A stretch of DNA of 64,000 nucleotides from Myxococcota bacterium (GTDB lineage: Bacteria; Myxococcota_A; UBA9160; UBA6930): contig JANQOX010000025.1 in the NCBI GenBank assembly GCA_028285625.1, forward strand, positions 142,461 to 206,460, in the 5' to 3' direction. Of the stretch, positions 23,009-30,793 are shown one piece after another; position 1 is the first letter of the stretch, and each line of letters opens with the position of its first letter. The position numbers and the translations under genes were made by a program. The notes beneath the pieces are model-generated. The model was not told the origin of the DNA. It was given only the letters and a program-made list of their open reading frames with translations, and did not search any database.

Positions 23009-25906
23009 TCAGGGATTGCAGACGTTGGCGTTGCCGACGCAGAAGGGCATCTCGTTGCTGTGCAGGCCGCTCGGCTTCTGGAGCTGGAGCAGGTGCATGC
23101 CGTCGGCCAGCGCGATCCCCAGGTCCACGAACACCACCTCGTCGGCGATGGAGTCGGCACCGTCCGACTCGCAAGGGGTCGGACCACCGAAGCTCGCCAC
23201 CGCACCGCCCGTGGGTGCGCCGTCGACGATCACCACGTCGCCGTCGTCCACGTGCCGAGCCTCGATGAAGAACGAGGTGCCCTCGGGCAGCTCCGGGTCG
23301 CCGGTGGGCCCGACGCCGGCCTGGCAGTTGGCGCCCAGCGGCGCGATCAACGGCTGCGGGTTGGCTTCAGAGACGTTCGTAGGCAGGTGCGCGGTGAGCG
23401 TCGCGCGCAGCTGGCCCGTCGCGGCCTCGCCGAGCAGCGCTGCGCGATCGAGCACGTCGGCGCCGTCGATGCGGTAGGCGGAGAGGGTCGCCACGTACTC
23501 GATCGAGCTCGGCTGTCCCGCACGGACCCCATGGCCCTTGAGGTTCACGAACCCGCGGGTATCCGCCTGCTCGAGAGCGGCCAGCAGGGCCTCGGTGTCG
23601 GTCGCCAGCGGCACGTTGGCCGTACGACTGCTCAGGGTGAGCTGCCGACCGACGGCGCCCGAGTGCCCGGTGCTCGCCTCTTCGAACATCTGGAACATGT
23701 TCACCGGGCGCGTGCCGTAGACCGACTCGAACACCAGGAAGGCCGCACCGAAGGTCGTCTTCTCGTCCAGGCCGCGGCCGACGGGATCCCAGGCGAATGC
23801 CGGCTCGAGGGGCTGGGTGCCTCCGCCGAGCGGGGTGCCGACGTTGGCGAGCTCGAGGAGTTCGCGCGGCGAGGTGATGCCCATGGAGAACTGGAGGAAC
23901 CGATCGGTGAGGCCGCGCATGGTCGGGGCGTCGAACCCGTCGAGGGTCTGCGAGTTCGTGCCCGTGGTGAGCGGCAATTCGTGGCAGCCCGCGTTGGAGT
24001 CGGCGCAGGTGTTCGGGTTGCCGCCCTGGTCCATGAAGAAGTCGCGGAAGCCCTGCTCGGCAACCGGTGTGATGTCGTCATCCACCGGGCGTGCGCGAGG
24101 CGGCGGGTAGCTCACGACCTCGAGGAACGCCGCCATCTCGTCGCGTTCGGTGGTCGTCAGGCGTCCGGGCAGGCCCGAGGGGCCCGTGGCGCAGCCGCCG
24201 CTCTGGTCGCACATCACGCCCGAGAGGCTCGCGTCCACCAGGTGCCGGAAACAGCCCTGCTGGTCGTTCGGGTCGCAGACCGGGGCCTCGGACCCCGAGC
24301 CGCCGAGAGCGCCGTTGGTGCCGCCCCAGGGGTCTCCGAGCGTGCCGTCCCAGTGCAGCGGGACCGTGTCGCGAAGGCCGCGCACCGGCATGGTGGTGCG
24401 CGGCTCGTCGTCACCGGTGCAGGCACCGAAGACGCAGGCGCCTCCGATGCGCCAGAGCAGCTGGTCGGTGTTGCCGTCCGGATGGCAACTCTCGCACGAG
24501 AAGTTGCCGCTGTCGGAGGCGAAGGCGTTGCTGAAGGCGATGCGCCCGCGGCGCACGTCGTCCGGCGTGGGGTCGCCCCCGATGGCGATGAGGCCGATCG
24601 TCTGCGGCGCCGTCGGGTCCGTCAGGTCGACGATGCTGACCGAGTTGGAGAGCGTGTTGAGCACGTAGGCGCGGACGGCGGCACCCGTCTCGGGGTCGGC
24701 CAGCAGCGCCACGCCCTTGGGCACGCTCCCCACGTCGACCCGGCCGAGGAGGGTGCCCGTCGCGTCGAGGGTGAACAGCCGGTGGGTGCCGGCCGCCGTG
24801 CCGACCACCAGCGCTCCGTCGGGTGACACGGCCACGCCGAAGGGCGTGGCCAGGGCCGTCGCGGGGTTCGGGAAGTCGGGCTCGAGTTCGACGGTCTGCG
24901 CGATCGAGCACCCCGAACCGCCGCTGCAGTCGAGAATGGCCACTTCGTTGTCGAAGAGCTTGTTGCCGAGGGCGGGCAGGTTGTCGCCCTCGGTGCCGTT
25001 GGCGGCGTTGCGGGCGTCGGTCTGCGTCACGTAGACGCGGCCGGCGCCGTCTGCGGCGACGCCGTAGAGCAGGGTGCCCACGTGCTCCACCACGTCCACC
25101 AGGGCGTCGTTCGACGTGTCGAAGACGAACACGTCGCGGTCCGGCAGGGCCGGGTCGACCACGATGTTCTTGGCGACACCGGGCAGGTTCGGTGTGGTGG
25201 CGAAGTCCTGCAGGTCGCGCAGGCCCATCGAGCAGGGGTCTCCGGGCTGGTTGGAGCCGTTGATCACGTTGCAGAGCGAGAGCTGCGTCTGGTTGTTCGA
25301 CTCGAAGACCGCCACGAAGAGCAGGCCTCCGGCGACGGTGATGGCGCGCGGGTCCTGGCCGGAGATGTCGAGGTGCCCGGCCACGTCGTAGGCTGCGGCG
25401 TCGATCACGGCGATCTGGTCCAGAGAGGAGAGCGCGACGTAGGCCTTGGTGTTGCTCGCGAAGGCGATGCCCACGGGCTCGTCGAACCGCGTCGCTCCGT
25501 TCGAGTCGAGCTGCTGGATGGTCTCGACGACTTCCAGGTAGCTCGCGCTCCCAGCGGCCGTGTCGATGACGCTCACCGAGTCCGACACGTGGTTGGCGAC
25601 CCAGACCTCCTGGCCGTCCGGGCGAAACGCCACCGAGACGGGTTCGAGGCCGACCTCGACCTGACGGAGGAGCTTTCCCGTCGCGACGTCCACGAGGTCC
25701 ACCCGGTTGCTCACCGTCTGGGCGATCACCAACAGGCTCTGGTCCGGCGACAGGGCGATCGGGTTCGACTGCGGGCTCGCGAAGGTCAGGTGGCCTGCGG
25801 GCTCGGCCGCCGGGCGGCGGCGACCGGCGTGGGTGACGGTGGCCGCGGCCAGAAAGGCGATCGCGACTGCGAGTACGATCACCGGGCGCCGGGGGAGACA
25901 ACGCAT
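23009..25906 (-). CDS. Periplasmic YVTN-type beta-propeller fused to di-heme peroxidase-like (MauG/CcpA-type) domain
   Basis: 965 residues, ATG with AAGGAG five bases upstream. A signal peptide ends at VTHA. Residues about 40-450 are YVTN/lactonase-like propeller repeats (GLEPVSVAFRPDGQEVWVAN, SDSVSVIDTAAG, TPFGVAVSPDGALVVG). The rest resembles di-heme cytochrome c peroxidase/MauG proteins: one canonical heme site CESCH near residue 471, then HWDGTLGDPWGG, and a second site CADSNAGCHELP (about 633-643) with six rather than two residues between the Cys. A C-terminal domain of about 150 residues is unassigned. Probably a periplasmic redox protein; partner unknown. The sequence ends with two Cys (PFCVGNANVCNP). 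Confidence 0.8.
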   Translation of the reverse strand: MRCLPRRPVIVLAVAIAFLAAATVTHAGRRRPAAEPAGHLTFASPQSNPIALSPDQSLLVIAQTVSNRVDLVDVATGKLLRQVEVGLEPVSVAFRPDGQEVWVANHVSDSVSVIDTAAGSASYLEVVETIQQLDSNGATRFDEPVGIAFASNTKAYVALSSLDQIAVIDAAAYDVAGHLDISGQDPRAITVAGGLLFVAVFESNNQTQLSLCNVINGSNQPGDPCSMGLRDLQDFATTPNLPGVAKNIVVDPALPDRDVFVFDTSNDALVDVVEHVGTLLYGVAADGAGRVYVTQTDARNAANGTEGDNLPALGNKLFDNEVAILDCSGGSGCSIAQTVELEPDFPNPATALATPFGVAVSPDGALVVGTAAGTHRLFTLDATGTLLGRVDVGSVPKGVALLADPETGAAVRAYVLNTLSNSVSIVDLTDPTAPQTIGLIAIGGDPTPDDVRRGRIAFSNAFASDSGNFSCESCHPDGNTDQLLWRIGGACVFGACTGDDEPRTTMPVRGLRDTVPLHWDGTLGDPWGGTNGALGGSGSEAPVCDPNDQQGCFRHLVDASLSGVMCDQSGGCATGPSGLPGRLTTTERDEMAAFLEVVSYPPPRARPVDDDITPVAEQGFRDFFMDQGGNPNTCADSNAGCHELPLTTGTNSQTLDGFDAPTMRGLTDRFLQFSMGITSPRELLELANVGTPLGGGTQPLEPAFAWDPVGRGLDEKTTFGAAFLVFESVYGTRPVNMFQMFEEASTGHSGAVGRQLTLSSRTANVPLATDTEALLAALEQADTRGFVNLKGHGVRAGQPSSIEYVATLSAYRIDGADVLDRAALLGEAATGQLRATLTAHLPTNVSEANPQPLIAPLGANCQAGVGPTGDPELPEGTSFFIEARHVDDGDVVIVDGAPTGGAVASFGGPTPCESDGADSIADEVVFVDLGIALADGMHLLQLQKPSGLHSNEMPFCVGNANVCNP

Positions 25907-25933
25907 GGAGACTCCTTGGAGTAGGAGCCTAAT

Positions 25934-25961
25934 CAATTAGTCGATGAATCGGGGCCGTCAA
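25934..25961 (-). promoter_or_regulatory. Candidate promoter of the propeller-cytochrome gene
   Basis: Reading the minus strand: TTGACG (complement of 25956-25961), 16 bases, then TAATTG (complement of 25934-25939), giving a start about 20 bases before the ATG at 25906. The -10 lies in a near-palindrome CTAAT-CA-ATTAG (25929-25940), a possible operator. This AT-rich patch stands out from its GC-rich surroundings. The -35 overlaps the stop codon of the upstream gene. Confidence 0.4.
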
Positions 25962-26422
25962 GTCCCCTGTTGCGCATCGGTCGGTGAGAGGACCTCGGGG
26001 CGTTTCAGGTGAGCGCTCAGGTCGCCCACCTGGTCGATGCGGATGCGCCGTTCGCAGAAGCGCCATCCGGCGGCTGCGCGCTCGAAGACATCGAAGTAGC
26101 GCCCCAGCACGATCACCTCGGGGGCCCCGCCCGAAACCGACTGGAAGACGGTGAAGCACGATCGCACCTGGGCCCGGTCGCGCCCCTCACTCAGATCGAC
26201 GATCACGTTCGAGGTGAGATGCCGGGTGCGCGGCGTACCGTCGTCGTAGCAGCGCACGGTCTGATCCATGAGGCGCTCGACGGCGCGTGCCCCACGCACG
26301 GCGTCGCCACCGACCATGCCGTAGCGGCCCTCGGAGAACAGAGCGCCCACGGTTGCAAAGTCGCCTGCGTCCACGGCCTCGGCGTAGCGGTAGAGCAGGT
26401 TCTCGATCGCGTTGCGTGCCAT
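25958..26422 (-). CDS. SnoaL-like (NTF2-fold) protein
   Basis: 154 residues. The SnoaL_4 pattern is clear: IENLLYRYAEAVDAGDFATVGALF at the start, a central GARAVERLMDQTVRCYDDGTPRTRHLTSNVIVDL, then GRYFDVFERAAAGWRFCERRIRID. These small cone-shaped proteins act as isomerases, hydratases or dioxygenase beta-subunit relatives. The family is frequent in steroid and aromatic catabolic clusters, but nothing here fixes the reaction. Confidence 0.85.
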   Translation of the reverse strand: MARNAIENLLYRYAEAVDAGDFATVGALFSEGRYGMVGGDAVRGARAVERLMDQTVRCYDDGTPRTRHLTSNVIVDLSEGRDRAQVRSCFTVFQSVSGGAPEVIVLGRYFDVFERAAAGWRFCERRIRIDQVGDLSAHLKRPEVLSPTDAQQGT

Positions 26423-26725
26423 GGCGCGAGGCTAGCGCGGGGCATGTGTGCCGGTTGCGGCACGAGCGCGAGCCCGCGACTCGGATCGCTGCGCCGGACC
26501 CGGCGCGGCGGGCCGCCGCGCGAGGCCGCGGGCGCCGGTGCATGCGCGAACCGGCGCCCGCGGTGGGCGGGCAGGCATGGCCTGGCTCACCCTCGCGAGA
26601 CTTCGAGCCCGCGTCGGCCTCGGCGGGCGTGGGCCCTGCTCCAGAGGGTTAGGGGCGGCTGGACGCCAGTGCATCCCTCAAACGGGGTGGGGGGAACGCC
26701 CAGACCCCGACGGTCCCGTCGGGGT
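26423..26725. other. Intergenic region without a gene (303 bases)
   Basis: No coding frame with family similarity or a ribosome-binding site was found. The stretch lies between the start of the SnoaL-like gene and the end of the carboxylesterase gene (both minus strand). It holds two strong stem-loops, listed separately at 26526-26563 and 26702-26727, plus a G-rich run near 26686-26697. Confidence 0.6.
26526..26563. repeat. Long perfect GC stem-loop
   Basis: Thirteen-base perfect arms (26526-26538 and 26551-26563; core GCGGGCGCCGG/CCGGCGCCCGC) with a 12-base loop TGCATGCGCGAA. There is no T-tract on either strand, so it is not a classical terminator. It could be a REP-like element, a Rho-associated processing site or a structured leader. 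Confidence 0.6.
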
Positions 26726-26727
26726 CT
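26702..26727 (-). terminator. Stem-loop at the end of the carboxylesterase gene
   Basis: Eleven-base perfect arms (26702-26712 and 26717-26727) with loop GTCC. The stem overlaps the TAG stop (complement of 26726-26728). No T-tract follows on the minus strand, so termination efficiency is uncertain. Confidence 0.5.
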
Positions 26728-28573
26728 ACGGAGCCGGATCGATGGGATGCGCTGCGCAGAGCCCATCCCAGCCCGTGCGGTAGCGCTCGGCGGACAGCGT
26801 GGCTCCGAAGCGCACGAAGTCGGCCAGCACCGCGCACCGCTCACCGGGATTCTCGAAGCGCGGGTCCGTGGCGAGGGCATCGAGCAAGCCTGCCGACTCG
26901 ACCGTGTCGGTCGACGTGTGGATCCCGCCATCATCGGCACTGTCGAGAACCAGGTACTTCGGCCCTTCGCCGGCGGACCAGGCTGGCCATGACGGAAGCG
27001 AGTCGTCGCGGCCGCGGCCGGGGTCGCCGGTTGCTGCGAACGAGGTCCAGTAGGAGACCATCGCGTCGGAGAGCTCCTGGTCGAGCTCGCGCCGGTCTTC
27101 GTCGAAGATCAGGTCGGTGAACAGGCCCAGTCGGCCGAACACGAAGGGGATCTCGAGCGCGTGTGCCGCGCCGAGCATCCGACCGAGGTCGAGCCAGAGC
27201 AGCCGCCCCTCGTCGTCCCAGTCCCAGCGGTAGCCGAACACGGTCGGCCCCTGCACGGGTCGCATGCGCGCGAGCGGCTCGTCCACGGCCCGGGCCTTCC
27301 AGTCCTTGGCGCCGTACTCGGCGTGCAGGTCGTAGAGCCGCGGCTCGCGAATGCGCAGGGGGATGCCCAGCATGCGCGAGACATGCTCCGAACCGAAGAG
27401 CATGAAGAGCTTCTGCTCGTCGCGATTGGTGCCCGACATGAAGGGGACGCGGTTGTATCGGCCGGCGGCGAGGTGCTCCATGGGATCGCCCGTCAGCACG
27501 ACGTGGCCGTCCCGGATGATCTCGGGCGCTCGATACATGCCACCGAAACCCTCTCCCACCGTGGCGAGCAGGGCTTCGGCGGGCTGGCCTCGCAGGTACG
27601 TCTCCACCGCATCGGCCGACATGCCCGCGACCGCCTGCTTGGCCCCACCCCGGTCGCTGGCCGTTCCGTCGGCCTGGAGCAGGCTCAGCAGCACCTCGCC
27701 CGAACTGCCCGGCGCGCCGGGCTCCGCCGCGTCCACCGCATGCTCGGCCTCGCTGCGTGGCGTAGACCGCACCGAGCCACTCTGTGCGATTCCCCGATGA
27801 AAGAGCCCGGCCGCGCGCGGCGAGAGCAGAAGGCTGTAGACGTCGCTTCCGCCTGCCGACTCGCCGAAGATCGTCACGCGGTCGGGGTCTCCGCCGAAGA
27901 AGGCGATCTCGTCGCGCACCCACTCGAGCGCGCGCACCAGGTCGAGCGTGCCGTAGTTGCCCGAGGCGTCGTCGAGCGACGTGCCCTCCGGCCGAAGGGC
28001 CGAGTGGCTGAACCAGCCGAAGAAGCCCAGCCGGTAGTGAACGGTCACGACGATCACACCGCCCTGGATGGCGAGGGTGGACCCATCGTACGGGGAAGCG
28101 TCTCCGATGCTGTTGCCGCCGCCGTGGATCCAGACCATGACGGGGAGTCGTGCATCGCCGGTGGGGACCGCATCGGGCGTGAACGCCGGTGCGAACACGT
28201 TCAGGTAGAGGCAGTCTTCGCTGCCGGTGGGCTCGCCGCTGGGTGTGCCGTCTCGCGCGCCCAGCGGGCTCGCGATCTGCATGCAGGGCGAGCCGAAGTC
28301 GAGCGCCTCGCGGGGCGCCGTGACCGGCTCGGGGGCCCGCGGCGCGCGCCACCGCAGGTCGCCCACGGGCGGCTGCGCGAAGGGGATGCCGAGCCACGCG
28401 TGCCCGCCCTCGGGGTGCGCAAAGCCGATCACCGGTCCGCCCGCCAGGTCGCGCCGGGTGGCCGGGTCGGCGACTTCACCCGCCAGGGGTTCGACACGCC
28501 CGCCACCGCAGGCGACGACGCAGGCGAGGCTCGCGAGGAGGACGGTGCGCAGCAGGCGAGAGCGGTTGGGCAT
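26726..28573 (-). CDS. Lipoprotein carboxylesterase, type B (alpha/beta hydrolase)
   Basis: 615 residues from ATG 28573-28571. An N-terminal signal ends in a lipobox-like VVAC (Cys about 22), suggesting a membrane-anchored periplasmic or surface enzyme. Type-B landmarks: GIPFAQPPVGDLRWRAP, SEDCLYLNVFAP, WIHGGGNSIGD (oxyanion hole) and the nucleophile elbow FGESAGG. The usual GESAGA reads GESAGGSD here. HALEIPFVFG carries the likely catalytic His. Members hydrolyse carboxylic esters of hydrophobic alcohols, including sterol esters in some relatives. The gene lies downstream of, and in the same direction as, the PEP-CTERM pair. Confidence 0.9.
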   Translation of the reverse strand: MPNRSRLLRTVLLASLACVVACGGGRVEPLAGEVADPATRRDLAGGPVIGFAHPEGGHAWLGIPFAQPPVGDLRWRAPRAPEPVTAPREALDFGSPCMQIASPLGARDGTPSGEPTGSEDCLYLNVFAPAFTPDAVPTGDARLPVMVWIHGGGNSIGDASPYDGSTLAIQGGVIVVTVHYRLGFFGWFSHSALRPEGTSLDDASGNYGTLDLVRALEWVRDEIAFFGGDPDRVTIFGESAGGSDVYSLLLSPRAAGLFHRGIAQSGSVRSTPRSEAEHAVDAAEPGAPGSSGEVLLSLLQADGTASDRGGAKQAVAGMSADAVETYLRGQPAEALLATVGEGFGGMYRAPEIIRDGHVVLTGDPMEHLAAGRYNRVPFMSGTNRDEQKLFMLFGSEHVSRMLGIPLRIREPRLYDLHAEYGAKDWKARAVDEPLARMRPVQGPTVFGYRWDWDDEGRLLWLDLGRMLGAAHALEIPFVFGRLGLFTDLIFDEDRRELDQELSDAMVSYWTSFAATGDPGRGRDDSLPSWPAWSAGEGPKYLVLDSADDGGIHTSTDTVESAGLLDALATDPRFENPGERCAVLADFVRFGATLSAERYRTGWDGLCAAHPIDPAP

Positions 28574-28658
28574 GGCCGCCAACGCTAGCCGAATCGGCCC
28601 CTGCGAGCGCCGCTCGTGGGACTGCGGTCATTCGCGCCAGGGGCGCGGCGGCCGCGGG

Positions 28659-29525
28659 CTAGCGCTGCCGGCGCAGCGCGAAGGCCCCCGCGGCGAGCAA
28701 CAGGGGCATCACCGCAGGCGCGGGCACGGGCACGGACGACACGCCCTCGAGGCGCTTGTCCTTGCTCAGCACGAAGGACTTGCCCGGATCGAGCAGCACG
28801 TCCCACTGCAGCCCGAACGCGACGTCGTCGGGGCCTGCCGGGTCGCGCGCGTCTTCGAGGCCGAGCCCGGCGTCGAGCAGGTCGGCCACATCCGGGAACA
28901 GGGCCAGCTGGATCACGTCGGCGCCCGGGGTCACGACCTCTTCGAAGATGCTGGTTCCGGCGGTATCCACCTGCCGGACGGTGTGGCCATCCACGAGCTC
29001 GACCACGTCGGCCAGGCTGTCGAAGCCCAGGTCGAGGTCGACGTACTGGACCAGGGAGATGGAGATCGCCTCCTGGGCGGTGTTCGTGATCACCACGGTC
29101 TCGGCCACGTCCGCCGCGCCGCTACCCGGCGCCGCGCCGCGCAGGGTGAGGGTCAGGTCGATGGTGAGGTCGCTTCCGCCGTAGCGAACGGCCACGGTGT
29201 CGAGCCGGTCGTCCACGAAGGCGTTCGTGTCGCTTCCCTGCTCGCCCACCAGACCGTAGGTGTCGATGCGCTGGTAGTCGCCATCGCCCGCCTGCAGATA
29301 GAACCACTGCTCGAAGAGCTGCTCGGTGCCGTCCACCTGCCAGGAGAGCATCCCCGAGCCGTCGGGGTCGCTCTCCTCGGTGTTCACCACGGCCGTGGCG
29401 TTCTGGTCGCCGAGGACGAAGGAGGTGGCGCTGGCCGGGCCGGCGAGCAACAGGGTGAGGGCCAACACGGTGAGGCCCTGAAGGGCCCGGGCAGGGGTCG
29501 AGGCCGCGCCAAGCAGCATCCGCAT
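28659..29525 (-). CDS. Exported PEP-CTERM-like protein (paralogue A of a tandem pair)
   Basis: 288 residues from ATG 29525-29523, chosen because GGAGG sits nine bases upstream; the in-frame ATG at 29534 directly abuts that GGAGG. A signal peptide ends in AGPASA. The mature part starts TSFVLGDQNATAVVNTE and shares its whole length with the neighbouring gene (WQVDG, LRGAAPGSGAADVAETVV, QYVDLDLGFDSLADVVEL, EEVVTPGAD, QWDVLLDPGKSFVLSKDKRL). The tail VPAPAVMPLLLAAGAFALRRQR has a VPAPA motif in place of VPEPA. Likely a surface or secreted structural protein. Function unknown. Confidence 0.75.
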   Translation of the reverse strand: MRMLLGAASTPARALQGLTVLALTLLLAGPASATSFVLGDQNATAVVNTEESDPDGSGMLSWQVDGTEQLFEQWFYLQAGDGDYQRIDTYGLVGEQGSDTNAFVDDRLDTVAVRYGGSDLTIDLTLTLRGAAPGSGAADVAETVVITNTAQEAISISLVQYVDLDLGFDSLADVVELVDGHTVRQVDTAGTSIFEEVVTPGADVIQLALFPDVADLLDAGLGLEDARDPAGPDDVAFGLQWDVLLDPGKSFVLSKDKRLEGVSSVPVPAPAVMPLLLAAGAFALRRQR

Positions 29526-29614
29526 CGAGTTCATCCTCCGGCGCAGGTTGATCTTTCGAGGCCGCCGCGCGCGGGCGCCCCAAGAGCCGTGGTGCGAGAA
29601 CCACGGTTGTGTCG

Positions 29615-29656
29615 AAAAAAGCAGACGGGGGCCCCGGCCTGGGCCGGGACCCCCGT
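29615..29656 (-). terminator. Intrinsic terminator of PEP-CTERM paralogue B
   Basis: A GC-rich stem (29625-29656, one C-A mismatch, tiny loop at the centre) is followed on the minus strand by six Ts (complement of 29615-29620). It lies 25 bases after the stop at 29682. This is the clearest Rho-independent terminator in the window, and it separates the two paralogues transcriptionally. A smaller CCGTGGT/ACCACGG hairpin follows at 29588-29607. Confidence 0.8.
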
Positions 29657-29681
29657 TCGCGGGGTACGAAGGGTCGTGGAC

Positions 29682-30536
29682 CTATGCGCGGCGGCGGCCG
29701 ATCACGGCCAGGCCGACACACCCGAGCAGGCCGAGCAGCGCGGTCGCCGGCTCCGGAACCGACGGGGTTCCGGGCGCGGGGCCGAGGCGCTTGTCCTTGC
29801 TGATCAGGAACGTGTCGCCACCGTCCAGCTCGACGTCCCACTGGAAGGCCCAGGCCACGTCGCCGGGGCCCACGGGGCCGGAGTCCGGGACGACGCCTGC
29901 ACCGCTCGTGATGTTGGCGAGCAGCTCGTCGGCGCTGCCTACGGCGGCGAGGTCGGGCTTCGGGGTCACGACCTCTTCGGCCACACCGACGGCACCCGCC
30001 GCGTCCTGCTGGCGAACCGTGTTCGCGTTCAGGATCTCGGCCACGTCACCGGGGTCGGCGCCGAAGTTGAAGTCGACGTACTGGATGAAGGACACGGAGG
30101 TGGCCACGTCGCCGAGGTTGCTGAGCACCAGGGTCTCGGCCATGTCCGCTACGCCGGTGCCAGCCTGCCCGCCGCGAAGGGTGAGGGTCAGGTCGACCAC
30201 GATCGGGCTCTGGTCGCCATAGCGAACGGCCAGCGTGTCTTCGTTGTCGTCGACGAAGGGGTTCGTGTCGCTCGCGAGCTCTGCGCTGCCCCCGGCGGCC
30301 ACACCCAGCAGGTCGATCGGCACGTAGTCCGAGCCGTCGATGCTGATGAAGAACCACTGCAAGTTGAGGCTGTTCACGTCATCGACGGCCCACGCGAGCA
30401 CGCCGCCGCCGGCGCCGGTCTCGATGATGGCGGTGCTGTTCTGGTCGACCAGCGTGAAGGACGTCGCGAACGCAGCGCCCGGGAAGAGCAACATGGCGCT
30501 GGCTACCGCAGCCAACACGAATGAACGGGTCATCAT
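29682..30536 (-). CDS. Exported PEP-CTERM protein (paralogue B of a tandem pair)
   Basis: 284 residues; ATG at 30536 with GGGAG six bases upstream. The signal peptide ends in PGAAFA. The body parallels the 28659 gene: TSFTLVDQNSTAIIET, LTLTLRGGQAGTGVADMAE, FIQYVDFNFGADPGDVAEIL, EEVVTPKPD, FQWDVELDGGDTFLISKDKRL. The C-terminus VPEPATALLGLLGCVGL then AVIGRRRA is a textbook PEP-CTERM tag (motif, helix, Arg cluster). PEP-CTERM proteins are processed by exosortase and are usually tied to exopolysaccharide secretion. No exosortase gene is in view. The duplication and tail divergence suggest recent specialisation. Confidence 0.85.
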   Translation of the reverse strand: MMTRSFVLAAVASAMLLFPGAAFATSFTLVDQNSTAIIETGAGGGVLAWAVDDVNSLNLQWFFISIDGSDYVPIDLLGVAAGGSAELASDTNPFVDDNEDTLAVRYGDQSPIVVDLTLTLRGGQAGTGVADMAETLVLSNLGDVATSVSFIQYVDFNFGADPGDVAEILNANTVRQQDAAGAVGVAEEVVTPKPDLAAVGSADELLANITSGAGVVPDSGPVGPGDVAWAFQWDVELDGGDTFLISKDKRLGPAPGTPSVPEPATALLGLLGCVGLAVIGRRRA

Positions 30537-30735
30537 TTTCCACTCCCGCTAGAGATGAAGGTCCGCGGGTGTGTGGTGGCCCGAAGCGTGTTGTGTCGTG
30601 CACCCAGGAAGAAAAAGGCCGTATCCCCCAAAAAAGGGAGAAAATCCCTTCGGGGAGGCGCGCGGCTGCGTGAGCTGCGTTCTGCGCTCTCCTCACGAAC
30701 CGGCAGGAGGCGCGCGCGAGAGGCGGGGGGCTCGC

Positions 30736-30754
30736 TAGAGTGAAACTCGTTTCA
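30736..30754 (+). promoter_or_regulatory. KstR-consensus operator in front of the CYP142-like gene
   Basis: TGAAAC-TC-GTTTCA at 30741-30754 is a perfect palindrome fitting TnnAACnnGTTnnA, the published motif of the cholesterol-catabolism repressor KstR. TAGAGT (30736-30741) touches it and may be the -10, so binding would block initiation. The first in-frame GTG (30740) falls on the palindrome, which argues that translation starts later, at 30794. Confidence 0.55.
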
Positions 30755-30793
30755 ATTTCGTCGCTCCCCTCGGGACCTCTCGAAAGGCCTCCG

